A stretch of 64,000 nt of DNA from Pseudooceanicola batsensis HTCC2597 (GTDB lineage: Bacteria > Pseudomonadota > Alphaproteobacteria > Rhodobacterales > Rhodobacteraceae), in assembly GCF_000152725.1 (NCBI RefSeq), contig NZ_CH724131.1:27009-91008 (forward strand), read 5' to 3'. The position numbers and the translations under genes are program-made. Positions 17,580 to 29,600 of the stretch are shown here, in pieces. The first letter of the stretch is position 1. The number at the start of each line of letters is the position of its first letter. The notes beneath the pieces were generated by a model, which was not told where the DNA came from, searched no databases, and saw only the letters and a list, made by a program, of their open reading frames with translations.

Positions 17580-18082
17580 TCCGGGTCTGGCAGGGCGACA
17601 TCACCACGCTCGGTGTCGATGCGATCGTCAATGCCGCGAACAGCTCCCTCCTGGGGGGCGGCGGCGTGGACGGGGCGATCCACCGCGCCGCCGGTCCCGG
17701 CTTGGTTGAGGAGTGCCGGACCCTCGGCGGCTGCCCCACGGGCGAGGCGCGGATCACCGGCGGCCACGACCTGCCCGCGCGCCACGTGATCCACACGGTC
17801 GGGCCGGTCTGGCAGGGCGGCGGGCGGGGCGAGCCGGAGCTGCTGGCCGCCTGCTACCGCAATGCGATGACGCTGGCCGAGGAGGCGGGCGCCCGCAGCA
17901 TCGCCTTTCCGGCGATCTCGACGGGCGTCTACGGATTTCCCGCCGGCCGGGCCGCCGCCATCGCCGCCGAAACGCTGTGCGCCTGGCTGAAGGGGCGCAC
18001 CGGCTGGCAGGTCACGCTGGTCGCCTTCGACGCCGGGGCCGCCGCCACGCTGCGGGACGCGCTGGAGCGCCACCGGCAATGA
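17576..18082 (+). CDS. Macrodomain protein, O-acetyl-ADP-ribose deacetylase-like
   Basis: This 168-residue protein is a single macrodomain. [22 protein letters not shown] is the ADP-ribose binding and catalytic loop of the MacroD/YmdB class, and the second loop reads [12 protein letters not shown]. Family members hydrolyse O-acetyl-ADP-ribose or remove ADP-ribose from proteins. The ATG at 17576 overlaps the preceding stop (ATGA) and is preferred over an in-frame GTG three codons earlier. It sits 25 bp before mccA, an unusual context for a macrodomain. Confidence 0.92.
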   Translation: MIRVWQGDITTLGVDAIVNAANSSLLGGGGVDGAIHRAAGPGLVEECRTLGGCPTGEARITGGHDLPARHVIHTVGPVWQGGGRGEPELLAACYRNAMTLAEEAGARSIAFPAISTGVYGFPAGRAAAIAAETLCAWLKGRTGWQVTLVAFDAGAAATLRDALERHRQ

Positions 18083-18107
18083 AGGGCCCATCCGGAAAGG
18101 AAAGAGC

Positions 18108-20041
<1,934 letters not shown>

Positions 20042-20045
<4 letters not shown>

Positions 20046-20701
20046 CGACGATCCTGCACCATGTGCCCGGGGCGCGGTCCTTCCGCATCCTGTGGCTGCT
20101 TCAGGAAATGGGCATCACCCCCGAGATCCGCGAATGGACGATCCAGGACGGATCGATGCGGTCGCCGGATTTCCTGTGCAAGTCGCCCGCCGGACGCATC
20201 CCCGCGCTCGAGATCGACGGAGAGGTGATCCACGAAAGCGGCGCGATAACGGAATATCTCTGCGAGACGCGGCCCGAACACGGGCTGGGCCGCCCGACCG
20301 GCGACCCGGAGCGCATCCCGTTCCTCGAGATGATGCACTATGCCGAGACCTCGGGGCACCTGATCGCGAACCTGAACCTGCAATGGGTCTTTCTGCGCGA
20401 TCCCGCCGACCGGTCCGACACGGTGGTCAAGATCGAGGCGCGGCGGCTCGCCGCGACGCTGGCGCCGATCGAGGACCTGCTGTCGCGGCAGGAGCACATG
20501 CTGGCGGGCGGGTTCTCGGCCGCCGACACGATGATGGGCTTTTCCCTGACCGCGTCGCAGCGCTATGTACGGTTCGACCGGTTTCCCAACATCCTCGCCT
20601 ATCTCGACCGGATGGCGGCGCGTCCGGCCCACAAGGCGGCGACGGAGCTGGACGGCGAACGCAACTTCCCGGTCAAGGACTTCTACGAGGTCGCGTCTTG
20701 A
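20042..20701 (+). CDS. Glutathione S-transferase-like protein 1
   Basis: This 219-residue protein has an N-terminal thioredoxin-like domain (ILHHVPGARSFRILWLLQEM, then the cis-proline region KSPAGRIPALEIDG and the glutathione-binding ESGAITEYL). An all-helical C-terminal domain follows, with the typical GGFSAADTMM N-capping segment. It is presumably a cytoplasmic GST of unknown substrate. The ATG overlaps the mccA stop (ATGA), so translation is coupled to leucine catabolism. It is a clear paralogue of the next gene. Confidence 0.88.
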
Positions 20702-21363
20702 TCGTTCTGCATCACTGCCACCAGACCCGGTCCATGCGCGTGCTCTGGCTGCTGAACGAGCTGGGGGTGGAGTTCCACGTCACCCCCTATGCATTCGACA
20801 AGTCATTGAGATCGCCGGAATTTCTAAGCCGATCCCCCGCCGGTCGCGTGCCGGCGCTGGAGATGGACGGCGAGACCTATTTCGAATCCGGCGCCATCAT
20901 CGAGATCCTCTGCGAACGCTTTCCCGACCGCGGTCTGGGCCGGCTGGCCGGCGATCTCGACCGGCCCGACTGGCTGGTCTGGCTGCACTTTGCCGAGACG
21001 ATCACCCAGCACTCGGCGGCGCTGACCCAGCAGCATATCGCGCTCTACGACGACGCGATGCGCTCGCCCGTGGTGATGAAGCTGGAGGCGGCGCGGCTGA
21101 AGAAATGCTATGCCGCGATCGAGGGGCGGCTCTCCACCCCGGTGGAGAACCGCGACTACCTGCTGACCTCGGGCTTTTCGGCCGCGGATATCGCCGTGGG
21201 GCAGGCGGTCTACCAGGCCCGGTTCTTCGCGAAACTCGACGATTTTCCCGAAACGGCGAAATGGTACGAACGGATCACCGCGCGCCCGGCCTTCCGCGAA
21301 GCGCTGCCGCGCGAGGGCGCGGGCATATACACGCAGGACTTCTATCCGGCATGGGAGACATGA
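20698..21363 (+). CDS. Glutathione S-transferase-like protein 2
   Basis: This 221-residue GST-fold protein is similar to its upstream neighbour: LHHCHQTRSMRVLWLLNEL, SRSPAGRVPALEMDG, ESGAIIEIL and TSGFSAADIAVG correspond segment by segment. The proposed start is a TTG overlapping the previous stop (TTGA). It is preceded by GAGG at seven bases, and no upstream ATG lies in frame near it. The next gene, HMG-CoA lyase, begins at the base right after the stop. The tandem arrangement suggests duplication with divergence, possibly giving a heterodimer or two substrate ranges. Confidence 0.87.
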   Translation: MIVLHHCHQTRSMRVLWLLNELGVEFHVTPYAFDKSLRSPEFLSRSPAGRVPALEMDGETYFESGAIIEILCERFPDRGLGRLAGDLDRPDWLVWLHFAETITQHSAALTQQHIALYDDAMRSPVVMKLEAARLKKCYAAIEGRLSTPVENRDYLLTSGFSAADIAVGQAVYQARFFAKLDDFPETAKWYERITARPAFREALPREGAGIYTQDFYPAWET

Positions 21364-22229
<866 letters not shown>

Positions 22230-22233
<4 letters not shown>

Positions 22234-22298
22234 GGTGGGGGACCAGCCCGCCCCATGCCGGGGGCACGATCGGGAGAGGGTGGGGTGAAAACTCCACC
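22230..22298. repeat. Intergenic repeat family C, copy 2, with two imperfect hairpins
   Basis: GTAGGGTG at 22230-22237 overlaps the HMG-CoA lyase stop codon and opens a first imperfect hairpin. A second hairpin, GGTGGGG/CTCCACC (22279-22298), encloses GTGAAAA-type loop sequence. Its opening octamer is identical to the copy at 11403. Confidence 0.4.
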
Positions 22299-22340
22299 AT
22301 TCGGGTCGCGCGAAAGGTTTCCAGTGAAAGGACAGCAGCA

Positions 22341-23126
22341 ATGGCGCATGACATCGTCACAATCGACACCGACGACCGCGGCGTGGCGACGCTCTGGCTC
22401 GACCGGGCGGAGAAGCACAACGCCCTGAACGCGCAGATGATCCGTGAACTGCACGAAGCCGCGACGGCGCTGTCGCGGGACGATGCGGTCCGGGTCGTCG
22501 TCCTGGCCGCGAAGGGCCGGACCTTCTGCGCCGGTGGCGATCTCGGCTGGATGCGCGAGCAGTTCGACGCCACGCCCGAGCAAAGAGGGCGCGAGGCCGG
22601 GGCGCTGGCCTGGATGCTCAAGGCGATCAACCTGATCCCCAAGCCGGTCATCGGGCGCATCCACGGCAACGCCTTCGGCGGCGGGGTCGGCATGGCCTCG
22701 GTCTGCGACGTGACCGTCGGCACGACCGAGGTGACCATGGCGCTGACCGAAACCCGGCTGGGCCTGATCCCGGCGACCATCGGCCCCTACGTCGCCGCCC
22801 GCATGGGCGAGGCCCGTGCCCGCCGGGTCTTCATGTCCGGCCGCGCCTTCAAGGGGGCGGAGGCGGTCGATCTGGGCCTGCTGTCCCGCGCCGTTGCCCC
22901 GGACGCGCTGGACGAGGCGGTCGAGGCCGAGGTCGCGCCCTATCTTCAGACCGCGCCCGGCGCCGTGGCCCGGGCCAAGGCCCTGCTGCGCCACCTCGGG
23001 CCGCCGATCACCGACGAGATCATCGAACATTCCATCGGGGAACTTGTCGCCTGCTGGGAAGGAACCGAGGCGCCCGAGGGGATCGGCGCCTTCTTTGCCA
23101 AGGAAAAGCCGTCCTGGCAAAGTTGA
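22341..23126 (+). CDS. liuC: Enoyl-CoA hydratase family, probable methylglutaconyl-CoA hydratase
   Basis: This 261-residue crotonase-fold protein should hydrate 3-methylglutaconyl-CoA to HMG-CoA. The oxyanion-hole segments are TFCAGGDLGWM and GNAFGGGVGMASVCDV. The acid/base region TETRLGLIPATIGPYV fits the liuC group. It is preceded by AAAGGA at eight bases. Order in the pathway (after MccAB, before the lyase) and gene position both support this over a general beta-oxidation hydratase. It is the last gene of the cluster; an 18-bp palindrome covers its stop codon. Confidence 0.9.
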   Translation: MAHDIVTIDTDDRGVATLWLDRAEKHNALNAQMIRELHEAATALSRDDAVRVVVLAAKGRTFCAGGDLGWMREQFDATPEQRGREAGALAWMLKAINLIPKPVIGRIHGNAFGGGVGMASVCDVTVGTTEVTMALTETRLGLIPATIGPYVAARMGEARARRVFMSGRAFKGAEAVDLGLLSRAVAPDALDEAVEAEVAPYLQTAPGAVARAKALLRHLGPPITDEIIEHSIGELVACWEGTEAPEGIGAFFAKEKPSWQS

Positions 23127-23138
23127 CAGCTGTCAACT
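23121..23138. promoter_or_regulatory. 18-bp perfect palindrome over the liuC stop codon
   Basis: AGTTGACAGCTGTCAACT is perfectly self-complementary and includes the liuC TGA. It has no loop and no T-run, so it looks more like a dimeric protein-binding site than an intrinsic terminator. Its target could be the nuo promoter region downstream. Confidence 0.5.
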
Positions 23139-23641
23139 CTGGGTTGTGGGGTGCCGGGAGATCTCAGGGCCGCGTCCGGGTCGGCCCCTGAGGTACACAG
23201 CGGTGCCACGGGCAACGCGGTGCGGGCCGGGACGCCGATCGGGATGATCCCGGCCGTTCATCCTGGGGGCGACCGGGGCCATGAACTGGGTCGGTCCGCG
23301 TGAGCGAAATGCCCAGGTCCGTCCCCCGCGTCTCGCGGGACCTGTCGCCACGACGATCCTCTGTCGCGCCCGGCGTCGCGGCCCGCATCGCTCAGAAGCA
23401 CCGGCCCCGCCCGCTGCGCGGCAAATCCGCCTCCAAATCCCTACTGAAAGAGTCAGGTTACGATGCGTAACACATTGGAAATCCTTGCTGTGTTGTCCCG
23501 AGCGGCCATTCGCAGGTGCAGCATTCATTTTGCGGAATATGGGCCAGTTTGGTTGACCCTGCCAAGGGCGGGGAGTAAACCGCTCACAGTGTGGACAAGG
23601 CGCGAGAGCATTTGTCCGCAGTCAGGAAAGGAGCCATCCAA
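23127..23641 (+). other. 515-bp upstream region of the nuo operon
   Basis: There is no credible gene between liuC and nuoA. The region holds a small hairpin, CCCGCG-TCT-CGCGGG (23325-23339), a perfect inverted repeat GTTACG-ATG-CGTAAC (23457-23471) and a visibly AT-richer stretch from about 23430 to 23560. The nuo promoter and any regulator sites are expected here. Confidence 0.6.
23553..23581 (+). promoter_or_regulatory. Candidate nuo operon promoter
   Basis: TTGACC (23553-23558) is spaced 17 bp from TAAACC (23576-23581). The -10 match is weak. It would give a leader of roughly 50 nt before the nuoA GTG. A perfect inverted repeat at 23457-23471 lies about 80 bp upstream and could bind an activator. 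Confidence 0.3.
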
Positions 23642-24007
23642 GTGGAAGTGATGCTTCGGGAATATCTTCCCATCCTCGTTTTCCTTGCCGTCGCCATCGG
23701 ACTGGGCCTCGTGTTCATCATCGCCGCCGTGATCATCGCGGTCCGCAATCCGGACCCGGAAAAGGTCTCGGCCTATGAATGCGGCTTCAACGCCTTCGAC
23801 GACGCGCGGATGAAGTTCGACGTGCGGTTCTACCTCGTGTCGATCCTCTTCATCATCTTCGACCTGGAGATCGCGATGCTCTTTCCATGGGCCGTCGCCT
23901 TCAAGGACATCTCCATGGTCGGCTTCTGGTCGATGATGGTCTTCCTCGCGGTGCTGACGGTCGGCTTCGCATACGAATGGAAGAAGGGGGCACTGGAATG
24001 GCAGTGA
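23642..24007 (+). CDS. nuoA: NADH-quinone oxidoreductase subunit A
   Basis: This 121-residue membrane subunit of complex I has three transmembrane helices. The conserved loop [32 protein letters not shown] is very close to Paracoccus NuoA and helps form the quinone-site/E-channel junction. Start choice: GTG at 23642 is eight bases after AAAGGAG and aligns with the known Paracoccus N-terminus. The ATG three codons later is too far from the ribosome site, and the longer open frame upstream is unlikely. It is the first gene of a 14-subunit operon. Its end overlaps nuoB by 10 bp. Confidence 0.94.
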   Translation: MEVMLREYLPILVFLAVAIGLGLVFIIAAVIIAVRNPDPEKVSAYECGFNAFDDARMKFDVRFYLVSILFIIFDLEIAMLFPWAVAFKDISMVGFWSMMVFLAVLTVGFAYEWKKGALEWQ

Positions 24008-24621
24008 AGGACAAGGACGACGACGCCCTGGTCACGCCGGTTCTGGGCGACGGGATGCAGTCGGACCGGGTCAAGACCGGCCCCTCGGCGGTCGCGGCCT
24101 ATGGCCCGCACGGCGCCGGCCCCGATCCCGAGATGGCCACGCAGGCGCTGAACAAAGAGTTGCAGGACAAGGGCTTTCTGCTGACCTCGACCGAGGATCT
24201 GATCAACTGGGCGCGCACCGGGTCGCTGCACTGGATGACCTTCGGGCTGGCCTGCTGCGCGGTCGAGATGATGCATACCTCGATGCCGCGCTACGACGCG
24301 GAGCGCTTCGGCATCGCGCCGCGCGCCTCTCCGCGCCAGTCGGACGTGATGATCGTCGCCGGCACGCTGACCAACAAGATGGCGCCCGCGCTGCGCAAGG
24401 TCTACGACCAGATGCCCGAGCCGCGTTATGTGGTCTCCATGGGCTCCTGCGCCAATGGCGGGGGCTACTATCACTACAGCTATTCCGTGGTGCGCGGCTG
24501 CGACCGGATCGTGCCCGTGGACATCTATGTCCCCGGCTGCCCGCCGACCGCCGAGGCGCTGCTTTACGGCATCATGCAGCTGGCGCGGAAGATCCGCCGC
24601 ACCGGCACGATCACGAGATAG
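23998..24621 (+). CDS. nuoB: NADH-quinone oxidoreductase subunit B (N2 cluster)
   Basis: This 207-residue peripheral-arm subunit ligates the terminal 4Fe-4S cluster N2 next to the quinone site. Ligands are seen in [18 protein letters not shown] and [14 protein letters not shown]. The chosen ATG overlaps the end of nuoA by 10 bp and is preceded by AAGAAGGGGG. The first 50 or so residues form a poorly conserved, probably flexible extension that is longer than in Paracoccus NuoB. A later start cannot be excluded, but the extension has normal codon use. Confidence 0.95.
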   Translation: MAVKDKDDDALVTPVLGDGMQSDRVKTGPSAVAAYGPHGAGPDPEMATQALNKELQDKGFLLTSTEDLINWARTGSLHWMTFGLACCAVEMMHTSMPRYDAERFGIAPRASPRQSDVMIVAGTLTNKMAPALRKVYDQMPEPRYVVSMGSCANGGGYYHYSYSVVRGCDRIVPVDIYVPGCPPTAEALLYGIMQLARKIRRTGTITR

Positions 24622-24636
24622 GGGCACGAGGAACCG

Positions 24637-25245
24637 ATGACAGAAGCCCTCAAGGAACTCGGCAGCCATATCGAGATGAAGCGCCCCGACTGCGTGCTGG
24701 GGTGGGAGATCACGCTGGACGAGCTGACCATCGACGTGACCCCGGCGAACATCGCCGGGTTCGTCGAGTTCCTGCGCACCGACGCGACCTGCCGGTTCAC
24801 CACCCTGATCGACATCACCGGCGTCGATTATCCCGAGCGGCCCAAGCGGTTCGACCTGATCTACCACTTCCTGTCGATGTACCAGAACCACCGCGTGCGC
24901 CTGCGCCTGGCCGCCCGCGAGGACGAGATGGTGCCCACCATCACCGAGGTTCATCCGAGCGCCAACTGGTACGAGCGCGAGGTCTTCGACATGTTCGGGA
25001 TCATCTTCTCGGGCCATCCCGACATGCGCCGTCTGCTGACCGACTACGGGTTCCGCGGCTACCCGCTGCGCAAGGATTTCCCGACCACCGGCTATACCGA
25101 GGTCCGCTATGACGAGACCACCAAGCGCGTCGTCTACGAGCCGGTGAAGCTGGTGCAGGAATACCGCCAGTTCGATTTCATGTCGCCCTGGGAGGGCGCG
25201 AACTACATTCTTCCCGGTGACGAGAAGAAGGAGGAGGCGAAGTGA
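24637..25245 (+). CDS. nuoC: NADH-quinone oxidoreductase subunit C
   Basis: This 202-residue subunit is the 30-kDa-type protein of the peripheral arm. It packs against NuoD and NuoI and binds no cofactor. The family signature is [37 protein letters not shown] near residues 112-148. It is separate from NuoD, as in Paracoccus and Rhodobacter, and not fused as in E. coli. A 15-bp gap with ACGAGGAA precedes it. Its stop overlaps the GTG start of an accessory gene (GTGA), so an extra ORF separates nuoC from nuoD. Confidence 0.95.
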   Translation: MTEALKELGSHIEMKRPDCVLGWEITLDELTIDVTPANIAGFVEFLRTDATCRFTTLIDITGVDYPERPKRFDLIYHFLSMYQNHRVRLRLAAREDEMVPTITEVHPSANWYEREVFDMFGIIFSGHPDMRRLLTDYGFRGYPLRKDFPTTGYTEVRYDETTKRVVYEPVKLVQEYRQFDFMSPWEGANYILPGDEKKEEAK

Positions 25246-25634
25246 AGGACGCCGATCTTTCCGCGATCGAGGCCGAGGTCCGCGAGGCCCTTGGTACCTA
25301 TGCGACGGCGCTTCACACTGCGGATGCGGCGGCGCTCGACACGCTCTGTCACGAGCAATTCCTGATGACCTGCTCGGAGAACGGGCAGACCGGAACGCTG
25401 GACAAGGCGGCCTTTGTCTCGCGTGTCGGCGGACGTGACGCCTTTGCGGGCGACCCGGATTATTCGATTGCCGAGCTGCGGCTCGCCGGTCCCGAAATGG
25501 CCCATGCGGAAGTCGTGGTCGCGGTCCCGCCGCGCCGGTTCCGCGACTATCTCGGGTTCCTGCGCACCGATGGGGGCTGGCAACTGGTGACGAAACTCTA
25601 CCGGGTCGAGGACGGCCCGGCGATGCTGGGCTGA
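25242..25634 (+). CDS. NTF2/SnoaL-like small protein within the nuo operon
   Basis: This 130-residue soluble protein has the cone-fold pattern of the NTF2-like/DUF4440 group. An N-terminal helix ([34 protein letters not shown]) is followed by beta-strands ending in [18 protein letters not shown]. Such proteins can be enzymes or binding proteins, and no catalytic set is recognisable. It starts with GTG overlapping the nuoC stop by four bases and ends 20 bp before nuoD, so it is almost certainly translated with complex I. Its role is unknown; assembly or ligand sensing is speculation. Confidence 0.8.
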   Translation: MKDADLSAIEAEVREALGTYATALHTADAAALDTLCHEQFLMTCSENGQTGTLDKAAFVSRVGGRDAFAGDPDYSIAELRLAGPEMAHAEVVVAVPPRRFRDYLGFLRTDGGWQLVTKLYRVEDGPAMLG

Positions 25635-25654
25635 GGCCCGGGCGAGGTGATGGC

Positions 25655-26878
25655 ATGATGGACGGCTCAAACCAGTTCGGCGACGCCCAGACGGGCGAGC
25701 AGAAGATCCGCAACTTCAACCTCAACTTCGGGCCGCAGCACCCGGCGGCGCACGGCGTGCTGCGCCTCGTGCTCGAGCTGGACGGCGAGATCGTGGAGCG
25801 CTGCGACCCGCATGTCGGGCTGCTGCACCGCGGCACCGAGAAGTTGATGGAGAGCCGGACCTATCTCCAGAACCTGCCTTATCTCGACCGGCTCGATTAT
25901 GTGGCGCCGATGAACCAGGAACATGCATGGTGCCTGGCCATCGAGAAGCTGACCGGCGTGGTGGTCCCGCGCCGCGCCTCGCTGATCCGGGTGCTCTATT
26001 CCGAGATCGGCCGCGTGTTGAACCACCTGATGAACGTGACCACGCAGGCGATGGACGTGGGCGCGCTGACCCCGCCGCTCTGGGGGTTCGAGCATCGCGA
26101 AGAGCTGATGATCTTCTACGAACGGGCCTGCGGCGCGCGCCTGCACGCGGCCTATTTCCGGCCCGGCGGCGTTCACCAGGACCTGCCGCCCAAGCTGCTG
26201 GACGATATCGAGGAATGGTCCGAACGGTTCGGCGGCTTTCTCGACGATCTGAACAACCTGCTGACGGAAAACCGCATCTTCAAGCAGCGCAATGTCGACA
26301 TCGGCATCGTGACCGAGGACGACATCCAGCGCTACGGCTTTTCCGGTGTCATGGTGCGGGGCTCGGGGCTGGCCTGGGACCTGCGCCGCGCGCAACCCTA
26401 CGAATGCTACGACGAGTTCGACTTCCAGATCCCCGTCGGCAAGAACGGCGACTGCTATGACCGTTATCTCTGCCGGGTGGAAGAGATGCGCCAGTCGACC
26501 AGCATCATCCTGCAGTGCCTGGAAAAACTGCGCGCGCCGGAAGGGCAGGGCGACATCCTGAGCCGCGGCAAGATCACCCCGCCGAAACGTATCGAGATGA
26601 AGACCTCGATGGAGGCGCTCATCCACCACTTCAAGCTCTATACCGAGGGCTTCCGCGTGCCCGAGGGCCAGGTCTATGCAGCCGTCGAGGCGCCCAAGGG
26701 CGAATTCGGCGTCTACCTCGTCTCGGACGGCACCAACCGCCCCTACCGCGCCAAGCTGCGCGCGCCGGGCTATCCCCACCTCGCGGCGATGGATCACATC
26801 GCGACGGGCCACCAGCTGGCGGACGTCGCGGCGATCATCGGCACGCTGGATATCGTGTTCGGAGAGATCGACCGGTGA
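25655..26878 (+). CDS. nuoD: NADH-quinone oxidoreductase subunit D (49-kDa type)
   Basis: This 407-residue subunit forms the quinone-binding cavity with NuoB and is related to the large subunit of NiFe hydrogenases. [22 protein letters not shown] carries the quinone-site His, and [19 protein letters not shown] follows. The protein ends with the conserved DIVFGEIDR. Two ATG codons are adjacent (25655, 25658); either could serve. GAGGTGAT is the ribosome site. The stop overlaps the GTG of a lipoprotein gene. Confidence 0.96.
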   Translation: MMDGSNQFGDAQTGEQKIRNFNLNFGPQHPAAHGVLRLVLELDGEIVERCDPHVGLLHRGTEKLMESRTYLQNLPYLDRLDYVAPMNQEHAWCLAIEKLTGVVVPRRASLIRVLYSEIGRVLNHLMNVTTQAMDVGALTPPLWGFEHREELMIFYERACGARLHAAYFRPGGVHQDLPPKLLDDIEEWSERFGGFLDDLNNLLTENRIFKQRNVDIGIVTEDDIQRYGFSGVMVRGSGLAWDLRRAQPYECYDEFDFQIPVGKNGDCYDRYLCRVEEMRQSTSIILQCLEKLRAPEGQGDILSRGKITPPKRIEMKTSMEALIHHFKLYTEGFRVPEGQVYAAVEAPKGEFGVYLVSDGTNRPYRAKLRAPGYPHLAAMDHIATGHQLADVAAIIGTLDIVFGEIDR

Positions 26879-27153
26879 AGAAAACCCTGTTCCTGCTGCC
26901 GATCGCCGGCCTTCTCGCCGCCTGCGCCATGCCGCCCCGGGACGTTCCGGCGGACGCAGTCTCGGCCTATGACGAGGCCGTGGCCTCGGTCGGGTGCACG
27001 CTGCGCTCGGAAAAGGATTACCTGCCCGTCGAGATCCAGACCGGCATGACCCGCGAACAGGTGCTCGAGATGACCGCCTTCAAACTTGCCACCGACAAGG
27101 CCGAGAAGCTTGAGGATGGCAGCGTGAAACTGACGACCGGAGCCTGTGCCTGA
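26875..27153 (+). CDS. Small putative lipoprotein between nuoD and nuoE
   Basis: This 92-residue protein starts with a signal peptide, [16 protein letters not shown], ending in a lipobox with Cys near residue 17. After cleavage a short mature domain remains with [30 protein letters not shown] and a terminal Cys. Two cysteines in the mature part could pair in the periplasm. It begins with a GTG overlapping the nuoD stop (GTGA), and its stop shares a base with the nuoE ATG (TGATG). It is thus locked into the operon. Function is unknown. Confidence 0.75.
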   Translation: MKKTLFLLPIAGLLAACAMPPRDVPADAVSAYDEAVASVGCTLRSEKDYLPVEIQTGMTREQVLEMTAFKLATDKAEKLEDGSVKLTTGACA

Positions 27154-28535
27154 TGCTGCGCCGCCTTCACAAGGACCAACCCGAAAGCTTTGCCTTCACG
27201 CCCGAGAACCAGAAATGGGCCGAGGCGCAGATGACCAAGTATCCCGAGGGTCGCCAGGCCAGCGCGATCATCCCGCTGCTGTGGCGCGCGCAGGAGCAGG
27301 AGGGCTGGCTGACCCGTCCCGCGATCGAACATATCGCGGCGATGCTCGATATGGCGTATATCCGGGCGCTCGAGGTCGCGACCTTCTACTTCATGTTCCA
27401 GCTCGCTCCCGTGGGCTCGGTGGCGCATGTGCAGATCTGCGGCACCACATCCTGCATGATCTGCGGTGCCGAGGATCTCATCGCCGTCTGCCAGGAGATG
27501 ATCGCGCCGAAGGCCCATGAGGTCTCTGCCGACGGCAAGTTCTCGTGGGAGGAGGTCGAGTGTCTCGGCGCCTGCGCCAATGCGCCGATGGCCCAGATCG
27601 GCAAGGACTACTACGAGGACCTGACCGCCGAGCGCCTGCGCGAGATCCTTGGGGAACTGGCCGAAGGCAAGGTTCCGGTGCCGGGCCCGCAAAATGGCCG
27701 CTATGCCGCCGAACCGCTCAAGGGCCTGACATCGCTGACGGAATACGACAGCGGCCGGACCCAGTACAACGCCTCGGTGGCGCTGGCGACGGACCTGAAC
27801 GACACGGTCAAGCGGATCGACGGGACCGAGGTTCCGCTGCTGACGCCGTGGCTGGACGACGGCCGCGCCGACAAGGTCGAGAACGGCCGGAGCGAACCGC
27901 GCCCGGCCAGGGGCGAACCGGTGGACAAGACCGGCGTCACCGAGCAGGAGGCCGAGGCCACCTCGGGCGCCAATCCGCCCTCCAAGCGGGAGCCGGCCGG
28001 GGTCGGCGCGGATGCCAAGGACGATCCGGCACCCAAGGCGGACACCGCCGCAACCTCGGAGGCGGGCAAGGCCGACGCCGGCACCCCGCAGGAGACCGGC
28101 GCCGACGACGCGACCAACGCCGCGGACGCCACCGCCGACGACGCGTCGCGCGCCCCCGGTCAGACGGGCGCCGCGGATGAAACCCGCGCCGCAGCGGCGG
28201 CTGCCGCCGAAGGGCCGGGCAGCGTCACCCCGGAAGAGGGCGAGGGCCGGAAACCCGTGGGCCTGTCGGCCGCGCGCGACGGCCAGCCGGACGACCTTAA
28301 ACAGATCAAGGGCGTGGGACCGGCGCTGGAACAGCTGTGCAACGATCTGGGGATCTACCACTTCGACCAGATCGCGGCCTGGGGCGGCGCCGAACTCGCC
28401 TGGATCGACCGGAACCTCAAGGGGTTCAAGGGGCGCGCCAGCCGCGACAACTGGATCGACCAGGCCAGGATCCTGGCCTCGGGCGGCACGACCGAATTCT
28501 CGACCCGCGTCAAGAAGGGCGATGTCTACGACTGA
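27153..28535 (+). CDS. nuoE: NADH-quinone oxidoreductase subunit E with C-terminal helix-hairpin-helix extension
   Basis: This 460-residue protein is about twice the length of short NuoE forms. Residues 1-230 are the 24-kDa-type thioredoxin-fold subunit with the N1a 2Fe-2S ligands in [14 protein letters not shown] and CLGACANAP. Residues about 240-375 are an Ala/Asp/Glu/Pro-rich, probably disordered linker. Residues about 381-460 form an HhH-like domain with [23 protein letters not shown] and NLKGFKGR. The same domain is repeated in the next gene. The core transfers electrons near FMN with NuoF. The role of the extension is unknown; DNA-binding cannot be assumed. Confidence 0.94.
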   Translation: MLRRLHKDQPESFAFTPENQKWAEAQMTKYPEGRQASAIIPLLWRAQEQEGWLTRPAIEHIAAMLDMAYIRALEVATFYFMFQLAPVGSVAHVQICGTTSCMICGAEDLIAVCQEMIAPKAHEVSADGKFSWEEVECLGACANAPMAQIGKDYYEDLTAERLREILGELAEGKVPVPGPQNGRYAAEPLKGLTSLTEYDSGRTQYNASVALATDLNDTVKRIDGTEVPLLTPWLDDGRADKVENGRSEPRPARGEPVDKTGVTEQEAEATSGANPPSKREPAGVGADAKDDPAPKADTAATSEAGKADAGTPQETGADDATNAADATADDASRAPGQTGAADETRAAAAAAAEGPGSVTPEEGEGRKPVGLSAARDGQPDDLKQIKGVGPALEQLCNDLGIYHFDQIAAWGGAELAWIDRNLKGFKGRASRDNWIDQARILASGGTTEFSTRVKKGDVYD

Positions 28536-28560
28536 TATGCAACTTTAGGGGGACGGAAAG

Positions 28561-29367
28561 ATGGGGAACAACTGCAAGCTGATCTGCTGGATCGTGGCCG
28601 TGGTCGTCGGACTGCTGGCCTATGTCCTCATGCGCCCCGGTGTCGCCGTCCTGCTGGCCCTGATCCTCGCTGTCATCATCGCGGCCATCGCCGGCTACGC
28701 CCTGACCTCGCTAATCTGCAAGGAGGAGGAGGCCACGCTCGCCAATACCTTCGGCAGCAAGCAGCATGAGAAGTCGCCCGGCGCCGTGTCGGCCCCCAGG
28801 CCCGCCGAGGCCCCGAAAGGCACGACGCCGTCCACCGCATCCATGACGCCGGCCGCAGCCGCTACCACGACCGCAGCCGCTACAACGACCGCCGCCGAGG
28901 CCAACCGACCCGCGAACGAGGGCGCCGCCAGCGCGGGCCCGGCCGAGACATCCCCCGAGACCGGCGATATCATCGACCCTCAGCAGGGGGGCGGGACCAA
29001 CCCGGCCGCCGCCGCGGATCTTCCGGCGGAAGAGCCCGAGGTGGCCGACGTGACCGAGGTCGGGGCAGCCGGGACCGACGGAACCCGTCCCGAGGGCCTG
29101 AGCGGCCCGCGCGCCGGCGCGGCGGACGATCTCAAGCGGATCAAGGGCGTCGGACCCAAGCTCGAGAGCATGCTGAACGACATGGGCTATTACCATTTCG
29201 ACCAGATCGCCGCCTGGACCGCCGACGAGGTGGCCTGGGTCGACCAGAACCTCAAGGGCTTCAAGGGCCGGGTCAGCCGCGACAACTGGGTGGAGCAGGC
29301 CGGCCGGCTTGCCTCGGGCGAGGAAACGGATTTCTCGAAGCGCGTCGACAAGGGTGACGTGTATTGA
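28561..29367 (+). CDS. Membrane-anchored protein with NuoE-like helix-hairpin-helix domain
   Basis: This 268-residue protein begins with two close hydrophobic segments (about residues 7-52). A long Thr/Ala/Pro/Glu-rich linker follows. Residues about 191-268 match the NuoE C-terminus closely: [37 protein letters not shown] and an ending KGDVY. The linker and HhH domain should face the cytoplasm if NuoE partners with it. It lies 25 bp after nuoE with a GGGGGA ribosome site, and its stop overlaps the next small ORF region. I do not know a described function. Confidence 0.85.
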   Translation: MGNNCKLICWIVAVVVGLLAYVLMRPGVAVLLALILAVIIAAIAGYALTSLICKEEEATLANTFGSKQHEKSPGAVSAPRPAEAPKGTTPSTASMTPAAAATTTAAATTTAAEANRPANEGAASAGPAETSPETGDIIDPQQGGGTNPAAAADLPAEEPEVADVTEVGAAGTDGTRPEGLSGPRAGAADDLKRIKGVGPKLESMLNDMGYYHFDQIAAWTADEVAWVDQNLKGFKGRVSRDNWVEQAGRLASGEETDFSKRVDKGDVY

Positions 29368-29375
29368 GTGGCGCG

Positions 29376-29597
29376 ATGACGAAGAGAGACGACGCCATAG
29401 CGAGGAAGGGCCGGATCGTGGCTCTGGTGATCGCAGGGGCCATGATGTTCTGGATCGGCGGGCAGTTCCTGCGCTCGGAACTGGACATGCCGCTCCGGTT
29501 CGCGTTCCTCATCGACTTTATCGCCATCGCCGCCTTCATCTGGGCGCTGGTGGTCGCAGCACAAATCTGGCGCGCACGCCGGGACGACGAAGGGTAG
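29376..29597 (+). CDS. Small membrane protein, DUF5337-like
   Basis: This 73-residue protein has two transmembrane helices (RIVALVIAGAMMFWIGGQF and FLIDFIAIAAFIWALVVAAQ) joined by a short loop, and a basic tail. It resembles the Rhodobacterales family DUF5337, of unknown function. The ATG at 29376 is used here. An in-frame TTG at 29364 overlaps the previous stop (TTGA) and would add four residues; other genes in this operon use such overlaps. It ends 3 bp before nuoF. Confidence 0.75.
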   Translation: MTKRDDAIARKGRIVALVIAGAMMFWIGGQFLRSELDMPLRFAFLIDFIAIAAFIWALVVAAQIWRARRDDEG

Positions 29598-29600
29598 AGC

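Noticed and set aside
23133..23556. Overlapping open frames upstream of nuoA on both strands
   Set aside because: Compositions are Arg/Pro-rich with no family. The region fits a promoter and leader better.
27153..28535. NuoE extension as a separate gene fused by sequencing error
   Set aside because: The frame stays open with consistent codon use through linker and HhH domain, and the paralogue next door has the same linker-plus-domain layout.
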